Positions 1 to 8,016 of a stretch of DNA of 9,042 nt are shown here, in pieces. The translations under genes were made by a program, and so were the position numbers. The notes below the pieces were generated by a model, which saw only the letters and a program-made list of their open reading frames with translations, made no database searches and was not told the origin of the DNA. The stretch spans positions 1 to 9,042 of the forward strand of contig CAMCPC010000035.1 of the NCBI GenBank assembly GCA_945876665.1, written 5' to 3'. Numbering within the stretch: the first letter of the stretch is position 1; the number at the start of each line of letters is the position of its first letter. The DNA comes from an uncultured Oscillospiraceae bacterium. GTDB lineage: Bacteria; Bacillota; Clostridia; UBA1381.

Positions 1-340
<340 letters not shown>

Positions 341-484
341 ATGGTTATATTAAAGCCAAAGCTTTTATATACTCGATTGTTTGTTAGCTCTTAACTAACT
401 CTGACATTTCGTTCGTATTGTTATATCCGAATTTCTGTCATAAAAAACTCAATAGTTATTTTAACAAAAACCTGCACTATTTAT

Positions 485-497
485 CTTTCAATGTACA
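485..497 (-). promoter_or_regulatory. boxA-like antitermination site in the rRNA leader
   Basis: The minus strand reads TGTACATTGAAAG between the proximal rRNA promoter and the 16S start. This resembles the boxA element (consensus close to TGCTCTTTGAAAA) bound by NusB-NusE to keep RNA polymerase resistant to Rho and pausing on rRNA operons. The position, about 145 nt before the mature 16S end and inside the transcribed leader, is what is expected. The match is imperfect, so this is a motif-level call. Confidence 0.5.
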
Positions 498-520
498 TGC
501 TCTCTTGCGACAGCTTATTT

Positions 521-583
521 ATATTACCACATCTTCTCCACTTTGTCAATACCTTTTTTTAAAATTTTTTAAAAAGTTTTTTT
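521..583 (-). promoter_or_regulatory. rRNA operon promoter P2 (proximal) with A-tract upstream element
   Basis: The minus strand has a perfect -35 TTGACA (549-544), a 17-bp spacer and a -10 TAATAT (526-521), which predicts transcription start near 514 and a leader of about 175 nt before 16S. Upstream of the -35 are A-runs at 560-554, 570-565 and 583-577, spaced about 11-12 bp. That is a typical UP-element or bent-DNA arrangement which strengthens rRNA promoters by contacting the alpha subunit C-terminal domain. The hexamers and spacing are seen directly; strength and growth-rate control are inferred. Confidence 0.82.
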
Positions 584-636
584 GACTCCTTAGTACCTGG
601 TGTTAAAACCTCGTACCATCCGAAGACGACTTGATT

Positions 637-697
637 ATATTAACACATCATTCCCCCTTTGTCAACACCTTTTTTCAACTTTTTTCAATCTTTTTTT
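637..697 (-). promoter_or_regulatory. rRNA operon promoter P1 (distal) with phased A-tracts
   Basis: The minus strand has -35 TTGACA (665-660), a 17-bp spacer and -10 TAATAT (642-637), predicting a start near 630. A-runs at 675-670, 685-680 and 697-691 lie 10-11 bp apart, in phase with the DNA helix, directly upstream of the -35. The core is 116 bp from P2 and has the same geometry; 33 of 40 aligned positions agree, so the two look like a tandem duplication. Tandem promoters are usual for rRNA operons. It lies just downstream of the ilvD terminator and so gives the rRNA operon its own transcription. Confidence 0.82.
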
Positions 698-751
698 ACC
701 AATACTATATGTTGTGGATTTCTTCTTATCGTATAGCAAAATACAGCTTCA

Positions 752-791
752 ACACAAAAAACGGATTTCATTACGAAATCCGTTTTTGTGT
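752..791 (-). terminator. Intrinsic terminator after ilvD (potentially bidirectional)
   Basis: Positions 757-769 and 775-787 form an uninterrupted 13-bp stem (AACGGATTTC core, five-base loop ATTAC). With a one-base bulge the stem extends by four more pairs to 752 and 791. Read on the minus strand, the 3' arm ends in a run of six T (761-756), and the hairpin begins 14-18 bases after the ilvD stop. The A-run on the other arm gives a T-run on the plus strand too, so it could work in both directions. It separates the ilvD transcript from the rRNA promoters. Confidence 0.88.
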
Positions 792-804
792 ATCTACTTA
801 TATA

Positions 805-2469
805 TTATTCGTCAATCATAACCGCGCCCTGAATTGCTGACGAAACCATCTTTGAATATCTTCTCAGATAGCCTGTCTTTACTTTTGGCTCAAGCGGAGT
901 CCAGTTCTCCTTGCGCTTTGCGATTTCTTCCTCGCTTACCTTAAGATTAATCTGGCAATTATCTATATCAATCGAAATAATATCGCCGTCCTGTACAAAC
1001 GCAATAGGACCGCCCTCGACAGCCTCGGGCGATACGTGGCCGATTGCCGCACCGCGTGTTGCACCGCTGAAACGTCCGTCTGTAATAAGCGCAACGTCCT
1101 TATCAAGTCCCATACCGCAGATTGCGGAGGTCGGTGATAGCATTTCACGCATACCGGGACCGCCCTTAGGACCCTCATAACGGATAACGACAACGTCACC
1201 CTTTACAATCTTGCCCGCGTAAATAGCCGCAATGGCTTCTTCCTCGCTGTTATACACCTTGGCAGGGCCCTCATGCTGAAGCATTTCCTTTGCAACAGCG
1301 CTTCTCTTTACAACAGAGCCGTCCGGCGCAAGGTTACCCTTTAATACCGCAATACCGCCTGTCTGGCTGTACGGATTATCTATCGGACGGATTACTTCAT
1401 AATCCTGTACAGGACAATTTGCTATATTTTCGCCAAGAGTCTTGCCTGTAACTGTGATTGTGTCAAGCTTCAATAAATTCTTCTTAGAAAGCTCGTTCAT
1501 AAGTGCCTGAACACCGCCTGCCGCATACAAATCCTGTACGTGATGCTCACCGGCAGGAGCAAGGTGACAAAGGTTCGGTGTTTCCTTACTGATTTCATTT
1601 GCATAGTCAAGCGTAATCGGAGCTTTAGCCTCATGCGCGATTGCAGGAAGATGAAGCATTGAGTTTGTGGAGCAGCCAAGCGCCATATCAACGCGCAACG
1701 CGTTATAGATTGAATCAGGTGTGATAATATCTCTCGGCTTGATGTCCTTTTCAAGAAGCTCCATGATCTTCATACCTGCATGCTTTGCAAGTCTTATTCT
1801 CTCCGAATAAACCGCCGGAATTGTGCCGTTGCCCGGAAGTGCCATACCAAGCACCTCACACAGACAATTCATTGAATTAGCCGTAAACATACCAGAGCAT
1901 GAACCGCAGGACGGACAAGCCGCATTTTCAAGGTTAAGAAGCTCTGTTTCGTCAATAGTACCCGCCTTGAACGCACCGACAGCCTCAAAAGCTGTGTTAA
2001 GGTCGCGGTACTTGCCCTTATAATTCATTGAAAGCATAGGACCGCCGCTGACGATTATTGATGGGATATTAAGTCTTGATGCTGCAATAAGCATACCCGG
2101 AACAATCTTATCACAGTTCGGGATAAGAACAAGAGCATCAAAGCCATGAGCAATTGCCATTGACTCGATTGAATCCGCGATAAGCTCACGCGTTGCAAGT
2201 GAATACTTCATTCCGATATGTCCCATTGCGATACCGTCACAAACGCCGATTGCAGGGAATTCAATAGGTGTACCGCCTGCTACTCTTACGCCTGTTTTAA
2301 CCGCCTCCGCGATTTTATCCAAATGGATATGTCCCGGAATAATCTCGTTCTTCGCACTTACAACACCTATCAAAGGACGATTGATTTCCTCCTCCGTAAA
2401 TCCCGATGCCTTGAAAAGCGAACGATGCGGTGTTTTTTCAAGACCTTTTTTTACTACGTCACTGTACAT
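805..2469 (-). CDS. ilvD: Dihydroxy-acid dehydratase
   Basis: This enzyme dehydrates 2,3-dihydroxy-isovalerate and 2,3-dihydroxy-3-methylvalerate to the 2-keto acid precursors of valine and isoleucine; it is a cytoplasmic Fe-S enzyme that also needs Mg2+. The 554-aa product has the usual full length. Visible hallmarks are PNCDKIVPG (residues 117-125), [18 protein letters not shown] (185-202) and GRFSGATRG (465-473), whose Ser468 fits the catalytic serine of the family. At residues 42-50 it reads EIIPGHIHL, with Gly where [2Fe-2S] members have Cys; E. coli IlvD, a [4Fe-4S] enzyme, also has PGHVHL there. Hence an oxygen-sensitive [4Fe-4S] cluster is inferred. The ATG at 2469 is preceded by AAGGAGG (2485-2479) at 9-nt spacing, and that site overlaps the cvpA stop codon. 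It is the last gene of the run and is followed by a terminator. No other branched-chain amino acid gene lies nearby. Confidence 0.97.
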   Translation of the reverse strand: MYSDVVKKGLEKTPHRSLFKASGFTEEEINRPLIGVVSAKNEIIPGHIHLDKIAEAVKTGVRVAGGTPIEFPAIGVCDGIAMGHIGMKYSLATRELIADSIESMAIAHGFDALVLIPNCDKIVPGMLIAASRLNIPSIIVSGGPMLSMNYKGKYRDLNTAFEAVGAFKAGTIDETELLNLENAACPSCGSCSGMFTANSMNCLCEVLGMALPGNGTIPAVYSERIRLAKHAGMKIMELLEKDIKPRDIITPDSIYNALRVDMALGCSTNSMLHLPAIAHEAKAPITLDYANEISKETPNLCHLAPAGEHHVQDLYAAGGVQALMNELSKKNLLKLDTITVTGKTLGENIANCPVQDYEVIRPIDNPYSQTGGIAVLKGNLAPDGSVVKRSAVAKEMLQHEGPAKVYNSEEEAIAAIYAGKIVKGDVVVIRYEGPKGGPGMREMLSPTSAICGMGLDKDVALITDGRFSGATRGAAIGHVSPEAVEGGPIAFVQDGDIISIDIDNCQINLKVSEEEIAKRKENWTPLEPKVKTGYLRRYSKMVSSAIQGAVMIDE

Positions 2470-2483
2470 TTTCTTTTTCCTCC

Positions 2484-3134
2484 TTAGATTTTCATAAATA
2501 ATTGAAGTAATATATTATAATTATATAAATATTTAACAACGTATGTATTATCTATCATTTCAAACAGCTGACTGTCCGCCGGCGCAAAAAGCGACACAAG
2601 CGCAAGCAGAAGAAATATGATAAACACCATATTCACCGCCGCAAGCAGTCCGCCGAAAAATTGGTTCACACCCTTTATAAGAGGTGCCGCCGTAATACCT
2701 ACTGCTATCATATAGACCGCCATAAGAATAAGGCGTATTATTATAAACAGCGCCACGCAGACTATTATCGTTACGGCAATATTGGTAAGCGATGCGGCAA
2801 CTGCGTCATTTACAGACGCTACTGCGCCCTGCGCGTTTTCTATACCGTCACTCACCTGTGCGTTTAAAAAGTCGGGCAAATTCAGACTTTCCGCTGCATC
2901 TATCCCGCCGCCCTGAGGTATATGTATCGTTTTTGATATTTTCTCGTTTATAGCGCCTGCTATACTCGTACCGGACAAAAAGTCTACCGCGGGATTTTTC
3001 AGCGCTATTACAAGCACTATTGTTACCACAAGCGCGGCTATTTTCCAGACAGACTTTACAAAGCCTTTTTTATAGCCTGCTATAAATGATATTATAATTA
3101 ACGCCGCTAAAATAATATCAAGTATTATGCTCAT
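2484..3134 (-). CDS. CvpA-family integral membrane protein
   Basis: The 216-aa product begins with the typical CvpA pattern: a hydrophobic helix (residues 3-20), then [12 protein letters not shown], and a second helix (31-45). Two further hydrophobic segments follow at about 119-141 and 160-184. The loop at 46-118 is polar and probably extracytoplasmic. In enterobacteria CvpA is needed for colicin V production and bile resistance; in Firmicutes the family has no settled biochemical role, so function is left open. I chose the ATG at 3134 and not one 17 codons upstream, because AAAGGAGG (3148-3141) sits 6 nt before it and the upstream extension (with RYKRRHC) is the tail of the preceding gene read in another frame. 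The preceding stop is 13 bp away. The stop TAA merges with the ilvD ribosome binding site as TAAGGAGG, which suggests translational coupling. Confidence 0.85.
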   Translation of the reverse strand: MSIILDIILAALIIISFIAGYKKGFVKSVWKIAALVVTIVLVIALKNPAVDFLSGTSIAGAINEKISKTIHIPQGGGIDAAESLNLPDFLNAQVSDGIENAQGAVASVNDAVAASLTNIAVTIIVCVALFIIIRLILMAVYMIAVGITAAPLIKGVNQFFGGLLAAVNMVFIIFLLLALVSLFAPADSQLFEMIDNTYVVKYLYNYNILLQLFMKI

Positions 3135-3147
3135 ACAATGCCTCCTT

Positions 3148-4599
3148 TTATATCGCGACAACCTCGAAGCTGTTTGAATAAACAATCACAAACACATTGT
3201 CCGATATAACAAGCAAATCCTTTATATCCATGGTTGCGGTGTACTTGGTTGTATCTTTTGAATTGATTCTGCCGAAGTACACGTCCCTGCCGATATTATA
3301 AAGAACATCCCTGCCGTTTATATCTATAAAGTCCGTCACACCCGTAAGAGTGACGCTTTCCTTTAACGTACCCCTTTTGCTGTACATATTCAGCATAGGT
3401 ATATTGCCGTCGTCAAATGACAGTAGCTTGTTTCCGTCATCATCTATTGCACAATGGGTAAGCTGAACATTTTCAAAGGTGTTGTCATAAATAATCTTTC
3501 CCTTTGCGGATATTCCGACAATACGGTTATCGCCAAAGGCGCTCAATGTATCACCCGTAAATTCCATATCAAAAATAACGGCATCGTTAATATCTACCTT
3601 TGCATAGCTTTCCGTTTCATTTACGTTAAAAAGCTGTATTACGGTTGTTGCCGTAACCTCGGTATTCAGAAGTGATACGGCAACGCACCTTGACGCGGCG
3701 GAAATATCCGCGCTTATGACAGTATCACTGCCCGATGCCCATGAAAAAATCTGCGCGCCTGATTTATTATATACTGATATACCGCCCTTATATGACGATT
3801 TATCCGTTACGGCAACAACATCACCGTTTGAGGAAACCTTTGCCGTCATTATATTATCAGGGTCGTCCACGTCATACACAAGCTTTCTGTCGTTATAAAG
3901 GCATATTTTATTTCTGCCCTTTTCAGCAAGAAGAATATAGTTTCCCTTTGCGTCAAGTATGGGATCTACAATTGCCGTATCCGTTTCCCACACAACATTG
4001 CCCGTATTATCAACAAAGGACAGGTGATTCATGCTCGCGTACAGAATACCGTTATTATACGGCTCAAATTCCGTGCCGCTCACATCGCCGAGCGATATGA
4101 TTACATTATCCTTTATCTCTGTGCTATACTGCGCGTCAGGCTTTGGCGTGGGCTTGACCGCCTTTGTCTGCTTATCTGTTTTGAAATTCGCAAATATTCT
4201 TGAAAAGTTATTGGCAAAATTATTTTTGTAATTCCCGATTATCCCCGAATCTATGCTTATAAAGGCGATGATTGCAAGTATTCCGACTATTACGCCGATT
4301 ATAATACCCTTTCGTGTATTTTTTTTATCCTCCTCAAAGACAATCTCTCCGTTGTCGTCCTCGGTCTCATAATAAGTACCGTAATCCTCGTAAACTTTTT
4401 TCTCCTGAGGCTCACTCTGCATAGCAGGTTTTTCCTCATGTATTTCGTCTTCTTCAGTTATTTCTTCGTCTGCCTGTTCGTCAGCGTATGTATCGGTTTC
4501 CTCCTCATACGTTTCCTCGGGTGTATCACTTTCTTCCTCCGCGTACTGGATAAGGTCGTTTATTGAATTTTCATTAATAAAATCATCGTCCTTTTTCAT
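3148..4599 (-). CDS. DUF5711-like membrane-anchored beta-propeller protein, function unknown
   Basis: The 483-aa product has three parts. Residues 1-95 are very acidic and Glu-rich, low in complexity and probably cytoplasmic. One transmembrane helix lies at about 98-117 (GIIIGVIVGILAIIAF core) after a basic KKNTRK stop, giving an N-in topology. After a Lys/Pro/Thr linker (141-158), residues 160-483 show repeated short beta-strand patterns such as GNVVWET, ISVYNKSGAQIFSW and GKIIYDN, as in WD40 or PQQ-like propellers outside the cell. No catalytic motif is evident. The layout resembles the Clostridia family DUF5711, a recollection I could not check. The start at 4599 is preceded by AAAGGAGGTG (4617-4608), and its ATG shares one base with the truA stop (TGATG). 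An ATG 8 codons upstream is less likely since it would include that binding site. A scaffold or envelope-sensing role would be speculation. Confidence 0.75.
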   Translation of the reverse strand: MKKDDDFINENSINDLIQYAEEESDTPEETYEEETDTYADEQADEEITEEDEIHEEKPAMQSEPQEKKVYEDYGTYYETEDDNGEIVFEEDKKNTRKGIIIGVIVGILAIIAFISIDSGIIGNYKNNFANNFSRIFANFKTDKQTKAVKPTPKPDAQYSTEIKDNVIISLGDVSGTEFEPYNNGILYASMNHLSFVDNTGNVVWETDTAIVDPILDAKGNYILLAEKGRNKICLYNDRKLVYDVDDPDNIMTAKVSSNGDVVAVTDKSSYKGGISVYNKSGAQIFSWASGSDTVISADISAASRCVAVSLLNTEVTATTVIQLFNVNETESYAKVDINDAVIFDMEFTGDTLSAFGDNRIVGISAKGKIIYDNTFENVQLTHCAIDDDGNKLLSFDDGNIPMLNMYSKRGTLKESVTLTGVTDFIDINGRDVLYNIGRDVYFGRINSKDTTKYTATMDIKDLLVISDNVFVIVYSNSFEVVAI

Positions 4600-5330
4600 C
4601 AGTAATACACCTCCTTTAAGCAAAGTCCCTGCGGCGGCGCAGTTATGCCTGCGCGGTTTCTGTCCTTTGACGCGATTATATCAGCCATGTCGGACGGGTT
4701 AATTTTTCCGCCGCCGGCAAATACAAGTGTGCCTGCGATTATTCTTACCATGTTGTACAGAAATCCGTTTCCCGTCACGTCAATCGTTATTATATCACCC
4801 TCGCGCGACACGTCAAGGGAATAAATCTCCCTTACGGTTGTTTTTACGCTAAAGCCGCTTGACGCAAAACCGATAAAATCATGCTCGCCGATAAACGCCT
4901 TTGCCGCAGTGCGCATTTTTTCTATGTCAAGCGGATACTTATAATGCCACGCGTAACGGCACAATACCGCGTCGGGAAATTCGCGGTTTAATATTTTATA
5001 TACATACCGCTTTTTTACGGCGCTGCTGTTTGCGTGGAAATCCTCGCTGACCGCCTCCGCGCTGAAGCACACTATATCCTCGGGCAGATGAGTATTCAGC
5101 GCATAGGGAAACCTCTCAACCGGCACTGTTGAGTTTGTATGAAAATTACAAACGTAATTTTCCGCGTGAACACCGGTGTCGGTGCGTCCGCAGCCTGTTA
5201 AAACCACATTTTCGCCTGTGATTTTTTCAATGGCTTTTTTCACTGTTTCCTGCACGGTTATGTCATTTTTCTGTATCTGCCAGCCATGATATGCCGTGCC
5301 GTCATATTGAAGCTTAAGTTTAATATTCAT
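4599..5330 (-). CDS. truA: tRNA pseudouridine(38-40) synthase TruA
   Basis: TruA converts uridines 38, 39 and 40 in the anticodon arm of many tRNAs to pseudouridine, stabilising that arm and the reading frame. The 243-aa protein matches the usual length. It starts with MNIKLKLQYDGTAYHGWQ, the standard TruA opening, and carries GRTDTGVHA at residues 48-56 with the catalytic aspartate at D51. Downstream blocks, including NSSAVKKRYVYKI and GNGFLYNMVRIIAGTL, also fit. The longer frame opening 25 codons upstream was rejected because the family motif begins at the ATG at 5330. The ribosome binding site is weak (GGAAATGG close to the start), unlike the strong AGGAGG of most neighbours. A TATAAT sequence overlaps the start codon. 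The end overlaps the next gene by one base. The position after ecfT is the classic Firmicute order. Confidence 0.96.
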   Translation of the reverse strand: MNIKLKLQYDGTAYHGWQIQKNDITVQETVKKAIEKITGENVVLTGCGRTDTGVHAENYVCNFHTNSTVPVERFPYALNTHLPEDIVCFSAEAVSEDFHANSSAVKKRYVYKILNREFPDAVLCRYAWHYKYPLDIEKMRTAAKAFIGEHDFIGFASSGFSVKTTVREIYSLDVSREGDIITIDVTGNGFLYNMVRIIAGTLVFAGGGKINPSDMADIIASKDRNRAGITAPPQGLCLKEVYY

Positions 5331-5357
5331 TATACCATTTCCAATACTAAATTTCAA
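5329..5357 (-). promoter_or_regulatory. Candidate internal sigma-A promoter overlapping the truA start
   Basis: The minus strand reads TTGAAA (5357-5352), a 17-bp spacer and TATAAT (5334-5329), with TGG directly before the -10, which makes a TGn extended -10. The hexamers are near consensus with ideal spacing. The last T of the -10 and the truA ATG overlap as TATAATG, so a start about seven bases downstream, near 5322, would fall inside codon 3 of truA. Such a transcript could not make TruA but would supply the DUF5711-like gene, cvpA and ilvD. The 34-bp gap is AT-rich, so chance similarity is possible. Confidence 0.45.
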
Positions 5358-5364
5358 TCTTAAT

Positions 5365-6177
5365 TTACGTCCAAAATTCTGCCAGCAAAACCACCGCGGC
5401 GGCAAGAATAGAAATCACTATTGCCTTTACATCAAGCGCGGTCATATGACTTTCTTTCATTCTGGTGCGGTTGTCGCCGCCGTTGTAGCAGCGCGCCTCC
5501 ATAGCCGTGGCAAGGTCATCCGCGCGGCGGAACGCGCTTATAAAGAGCGGCACAAGCAGCGGTATCATTGCCTTGGCACGTTTTATAATATTACCTGTTT
5601 CAAAGTCCGCGCCCCTTGCGGTCTGCGCTTTTTTTATCTTGTCCGTTTCCTCCGCAAGCGTCGGAATAAAGCGTATCGCAATTGTCATCATCATTGCAAT
5701 CTCATGGGACGGAACTTTTATTTTTCTTAAAGGCTTTAACAGCTTTTCAATGCCGTCCGTAAGCTGCAGGGGCGAGGTGGTAAGCGTCAGAAGCGATGTA
5801 CCCATAATAAGATACAGCAGCCTTACCGCCATTGTCACTCCTGCCGCAAGTCCCTCATTTGTGATTTTCAAAGTAAAACGGAATATCGGCAATGACCATA
5901 TAATTTCGCCCGGCGTCATAAACACATTAAGTATCGCTGTAAATATGAATATCCACAGCATTGGCTTTACACCTCTTAAAAGCACCTTAAGCGGCACACC
6001 GCTTATAAGCACAAGCGCGACGGTGTACACCGTGAATATAGCATACGAAACAGGACTGTCTACAAAAAACAGCACCGTTATATATAATATTGTAAGAATA
6101 ATTTTTAAGGGCGCGTGCATTTTGTGGAGCGGTGAGCTGCCGGGTATATATTGTCCGATTGTAATATCCTTAAGCAT
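5365..6177 (-). CDS. ecfT: Energy-coupling factor transporter transmembrane protein EcfT
   Basis: EcfT is the membrane scaffold of the ECF module: it carries the motion of the two ATPases to a vitamin- or metal-binding S component. The 270-aa protein starts [21 protein letters not shown], a typical EcfT N-terminus, here split as [10 protein letters not shown] then [11 protein letters not shown]. Hydrophobic segments lie at about 26-39, 43-60, 72-87, 110-132 and 251-267. The two coupling-helix motifs are visible: AQTARGAD (184-191) and MEARCYNGG (226-234). They contact EcfA1 and EcfA2. The ATG at 6177 was chosen because GGAGGTGA (6190-6183) lies just before it. A frame six codons longer would need a TTG start placed ahead of that site. 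It overlaps the ecfA2 stop by eight bases. Confidence 0.95.
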   Translation of the reverse strand: MLKDITIGQYIPGSSPLHKMHAPLKIILTILYITVLFFVDSPVSYAIFTVYTVALVLISGVPLKVLLRGVKPMLWIFIFTAILNVFMTPGEIIWSLPIFRFTLKITNEGLAAGVTMAVRLLYLIMGTSLLTLTTSPLQLTDGIEKLLKPLRKIKVPSHEIAMMMTIAIRFIPTLAEETDKIKKAQTARGADFETGNIIKRAKAMIPLLVPLFISAFRRADDLATAMEARCYNGGDNRTRMKESHMTALDVKAIVISILAAAVVLLAEFWT

Positions 6178-7030
6178 TGCCGTCACCTCCGACAAGCGCC
6201 GCTATTGCCTTTGCGGCATATTTGACGGTGTAAATTTCCTCCGGCAGATTAAAGCCGGCATTTCTCAGCTTATCCGTAAGGAGCGTTATCTGCGGCACAT
6301 TTAAACCTATCCTCTGCAATCTTTCCGCCTGTGTGAAAACCTCGGCAACGCTGCCCTCCGTTTCAATGCGTCCCTCGTTCATCACTATCACGCGTTCGGC
6401 GGTTTTCGCAACGTCCTCCATGGAGTGGGACACAAAAATTATTATCATGTCACTGTTTTCTTCATGAAGTCTTTTTATAGTATTTAAAATATCGTCTCTG
6501 CCCTTGGGGTCAAGTCCGGCTGTCGGCTCGTCAAGTATAAGCACCTTAGGCTCCATTGCAAGAACGCCCGCAATTGCCGCGCGCCTTTTCTGTCCGCCCG
6601 ACAAATCAAAGGGCGAACGCTCAAGGTGCTTTTCCTTAAGTCCCACAAGAGCCGCACTCTTTCTCACGCGCTCGTCAATTTCCTTTTCGCTAAGTCCCAT
6701 ATTCGTCGGGCCAAAGGCTATGTCCTTATATACCGTTTCCTCAAAAAGCTGATGCTCGGGGTACTGGAAAACAAGTCCCACCATGCGGCGGATTAATCTT
6801 AAATCTGCCTTTTGCGCGGTGACGTCTATGCCGTCAACTAAAATTCTGCCCGATGTAGGTTTTACAAGCGCGTTAAAGAGCTGTATAAGCGTGGATTTTC
6901 CGCTGCCCGTATGACCGATAAGCGCCACAAGAGAGCCGTCCGCAATTTCAAGATTTATGTCAAAAAGAGCCTGACGCTCAAAGGGCGTTCCTTTCTGGTA
7001 AATATAGTTTACGTTTTCCGCCTTTATCAC
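6170..7030 (-). CDS. ecfA2: Energy-coupling factor transporter ATP-binding protein EcfA2
   Basis: This is one of the two ATPases that power ECF uptake. The 286-aa protein shows Walker [10 protein letters not shown] (39-47), the Q-loop in VFQYPEHQ (Q89), the ABC signature LSGGQ (143-147), Walker B VLILDEP (163-169), the D-loop AGLDP and the switch histidine in VSHSMED (H202). The Q-loop form FQYPEHQLF is typical of EcfA2 as opposed to EcfA1. The C-terminal extension past the nucleotide-binding domain is also usual for EcfA proteins. The start is GTG at 7030, with AGGAGG (7045-7040) nine bases upstream. It overlaps the ecfA1 stop as GTGA, a four-base overlap consistent with equal synthesis of the two ATPases. 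No in-frame ATG fits the family start better. Confidence 0.95.
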   Translation of the reverse strand: MIKAENVNYIYQKGTPFERQALFDINLEIADGSLVALIGHTGSGKSTLIQLFNALVKPTSGRILVDGIDVTAQKADLRLIRRMVGLVFQYPEHQLFEETVYKDIAFGPTNMGLSEKEIDERVRKSAALVGLKEKHLERSPFDLSGGQKRRAAIAGVLAMEPKVLILDEPTAGLDPKGRDDILNTIKRLHEENSDMIIIFVSHSMEDVAKTAERVIVMNEGRIETEGSVAEVFTQAERLQRIGLNVPQITLLTDKLRNAGFNLPEEIYTVKYAAKAIAALVGGDGNA

Positions 7031-7887
7031 GTTGCGCCACCTCCTAAAATTTTAAGAAGCTCCGCAAAGCATTCGTCAACGGTCAGCACATCTTCGCTTA
7101 TGTCTATTCCTTTTTTTCTCAGTTCATATGCAAGCTCCGTCACCTGCGGCACGTCAAGTCCGAGCGATTTTATTTTCTCCACATTGCGGAAAACATCTTT
7201 AGGTGTTCCGTCAAGGACTATTTCGCCGTCGTCTATTACAACCGTTCTGTCGGCAAGCGCCGCCTCGTCCATGTAGTGCGTTATCAGCACAACTGTTATG
7301 CCCTTTTCCCTGTTGAGCATTTTTATTGTTTTTATAACCTCGCTCCTGCCCTTGGGGTCAAGCATGGCGGTCGGCTCGTCAAGTATAAGTATTTCGGGGT
7401 TCATGGCAAGCACAGCCGCAATGGCAACGCGCTGCTTCTGTCCGCCCGACAGGTTTGACGGCGCGCTTTGTGCGTACTTTGTCATGTTCACCGTTTCAAG
7501 ACACTCGTCCACGCGGCGGCGGATTTCCTTTGGCTCAACACCCAAGTTCTCCGGCGCAAATGCCACCTCGTCCTCCACTATCGCCGCAACCATCTGATTA
7601 TCGGGGTTCTGAAAAACCATACCCGCCGACTGGCGTATGTTAAAAACAGAATCTTTATCTGTTGTATCCATGCCCTTTACATATACCTTTCCACCCGTGG
7701 GCAAAAGTATCGCGTTAAAATGCTTTGCAAGGGTTGATTTTCCGCTGCCGTTGTGGCCGAGAATTGCCGTAAAAGAGCCTTTTTCTATTGTTAAGTTTAT
7801 TTCCCTTAAAACTTCCTCCTCTACTGCCGTGCCACCGTCTTCGTCCGTTTTACGGTAGACAAAGGAGAGATTTTTTGTTTTTATCAT
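7027..7887 (-). CDS. ecfA1: Energy-coupling factor transporter ATP-binding protein EcfA1
   Basis: This is the partner ATPase of EcfA2; together they form the heterodimer bound to EcfT. The 286-aa protein shows Walker [10 protein letters not shown] (44-52), Q-loop VFQNPDNQ (Q93), signature LSGGQ (146-150), Walker B ILILDEP (166-172) and switch histidine ITHYMDE (H204). FQNPDNQMV followed by [11 protein letters not shown] is characteristic of EcfA1. It is first in the ecf cluster. The ATG at 7887 is preceded by AAAAGGG with a spacing of about seven bases, a weaker site than the downstream genes have. I found no convincing promoter in the 117-bp gap before it, so readthrough from the methyltransferase gene is the simplest source of transcript. 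No S component is in the window, so the substrate is unknown; a group II module shared by several S components is likely. Confidence 0.95.
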   Translation of the reverse strand: MIKTKNLSFVYRKTDEDGGTAVEEEVLREINLTIEKGSFTAILGHNGSGKSTLAKHFNAILLPTGGKVYVKGMDTTDKDSVFNIRQSAGMVFQNPDNQMVAAIVEDEVAFAPENLGVEPKEIRRRVDECLETVNMTKYAQSAPSNLSGGQKQRVAIAAVLAMNPEILILDEPTAMLDPKGRSEVIKTIKMLNREKGITVVLITHYMDEAALADRTVVIDDGEIVLDGTPKDVFRNVEKIKSLGLDVPQVTELAYELRKKGIDISEDVLTVDECFAELLKILGGGAT

Positions 7888-7910
7888 TTTGTTACCCTTT
7901 TAAATTTTTT

Positions 7911-8016
7911 ATGACTGAAGAAAAATTGTTCAGATTGCTGTCAACGGCGGCGGGTGACGTACGAGTGTACTGCCCCGACGACTTTGGCAGTGAGATGAGC
8001 AATTTTAATCAGTCAT
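7911..8016. repeat. 106-bp imperfect palindrome with terminal inverted repeats (MITE-like)
   Basis: The ends are exact 8-bp inverted repeats, ATGACTGA (7911-7918) and TCAGTCAT (8009-8016). Folding the halves on each other with two one-base gaps, about 37 of 52 columns match, including AAAATTG near the ends, CTG and CAA blocks further in, CGGG, and GTAC on both sides of a four-base GAGT loop at 7963-7966. Some non-matching columns would be G-T wobbles on the plus strand. The middle is GC-rich, unlike the other intergenic stretches here. The right end covers the last four codons and the stop of the methyltransferase. No target duplication is evident. It could be a degenerate non-autonomous mobile element or a structured RNA leader of the ecf operon. 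Confidence 0.5.

Noticed and set aside
352..365. AAAGC-CAAA-GCTTT hairpin just before the mature 16S end
   Set aside because: A five-base stem in AT-rich sequence is expected by chance. It may take part in leader processing, but the pairing 3' flank of 16S is outside the window.
704..752. Possible third promoter between the ilvD terminator and P1 (TTGAAG and TATAGT)
   Set aside because: The two hexamers are not at a workable distance from each other, and neither has a suitable partner at 17-18 bp.
600..840. Two overlapping plus-strand frames of about 70 codons
   Set aside because: They cover the rRNA promoter, the A/T tracts, the terminator and the end of ilvD. They are rich in Phe, Leu and Ile from T-runs and have no ribosome binding site.
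5507..6304. 265-codon plus-strand open frame
   Set aside because: It is antisense to ecfT and ecfA2, which show clear family motifs. It is low-complexity Ser/Ile-rich and has no credible ribosome binding site.
7939..7944. TTGACA on the minus strand ahead of ecfA1 as a -35 box
   Set aside because: No -10-like hexamer lies at 16-19 bp. The nearest candidate (CATAAA) is about 25 bp away, so it is not a credible promoter.
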